Assembly (NCBI GenBank): GCA_004102785.1
Contig: SCEJ01000031.1
Span: forward strand, 1-37,418
DNA: 37,418 nucleotides
Reading direction: 5' to 3'
Source of the DNA: Muribaculaceae bacterium Isolate-013 (NCI)
Lineage (GTDB): Bacteria; Bacteroidota; Bacteroidia; Bacteroidales; Muribaculaceae
The notes under the pieces were generated by a model. That model was not told the origin of the DNA. It made no database searches and saw nothing but the letters and a program-made list of their open reading frames with translations. The position numbers and the translations under genes are program-made. The first letter of the stretch is position 1; each line of letters opens with the position of its first letter. Shown here one piece after another: positions 37,292 to 37,418 of this stretch.

Positions 37292-37418
37292 GTTCGCCCG
37301 ACATGGGCATAATCTAACGGGTGAAAGTCCCGAGCGCGCCCCGATAGCGGGAAGCACATAGTCCGAGGCAACGGTGTCTACCGTGAGGAGAATCGAAAGG
37401 AAGCTAAGGACAAAAGTC
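37292..37418 (+). mobile_element. 5' end of a group II intron (runs off the window)
   Basis: From GTTCG at 37292, close to the GUGYG consensus, the sequence has domain I features of bacterial group II introns: GCCCGACATGGGC hairpin, TAATCTAACGGGTGAAAGTCC, AGTCCGAGGCAACGG, and GAGAATCGAAAGGAAGCTAA. The intron begins 3 bp after the fba terminator U-tract, the favoured target of group IIC introns. The reverse transcriptase gene and 3' domains would lie beyond 37418. A possible EBS1 (GACAAAA, 37409-37415) could pair with the last seven exon bases (TTTTGTT, 37285-37291). Confidence 0.82.

Overview
The window looks like a chromosome segment of a gut Bacteroidales bacterium, most likely near Muribaculaceae. 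The clues are a fused nuoCD with no nuoE, nuoF or nuoG, an ATP synthase operon that starts with atpD-atpC, SusC/SusD pairs with a hybrid two-component regulator, TAnnTTTG-type -7 promoter elements, and no Shine-Dalgarno pattern that I could see. The species call is inference.

Bases 1-181 hold the start of an unidentified divergent reading frame. Bases 192-18239 are one long plus-strand energy cluster: nuoA, nuoB, nuoCD, nuoH, then a complete eight-gene F1Fo ATP synthase set (atpD, C, B, E, F, H, A, G), then nuoI, J, K, L, M, N and one strong terminator. The ATP synthase genes sit inside the complex I operon, between nuoH and nuoI, on the same strand with short gaps. A proton-pumping respiratory complex and the proton-driven ATP synthase are therefore probably made from one transcript. 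NuoI also carries an unusual repeated Ala/Lys/Glu-rich tail.

Bases 18240-33961 look like an inserted, more AT-rich island. Its left edge has an IS982-family element whose transposase is broken by one in-frame TGA. Next, on the minus strand, is a compact polysaccharide utilisation locus: a hybrid two-component sensor/regulator (HTCS), then GH16 endo-glucanase, SusC-like transporter, SusD-like lipoprotein, surface glycan-binding lipoprotein with IPT/TIG-like domains, and GH3 beta-glucosidase. The gene set and order match known mixed-linkage or beta-1,3-glucan loci of Bacteroides. Two 17-bp direct repeats, 22 bp apart, lie just upstream of the operon's -7 element and are a strong candidate for the HTCS operator. 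The right edge is mobile-element debris: three imperfect 24-bp tandem repeats like the ends of IS21-type elements, the 3' end of an IS66 transposase, and, joined to its right end, the last part of a restriction-modification specificity subunit.

Bases 33948-37290 return to GC-rich core sequence: a predicted outer-membrane barrel protein, a YitT-family membrane protein, and class II fructose-bisphosphate aldolase with its terminator. Immediately after the terminator's U-tract, at 37292, a group II intron begins and runs off the window. That position is the one favoured by group IIC introns. I saw no tRNA, rRNA or CRISPR array.
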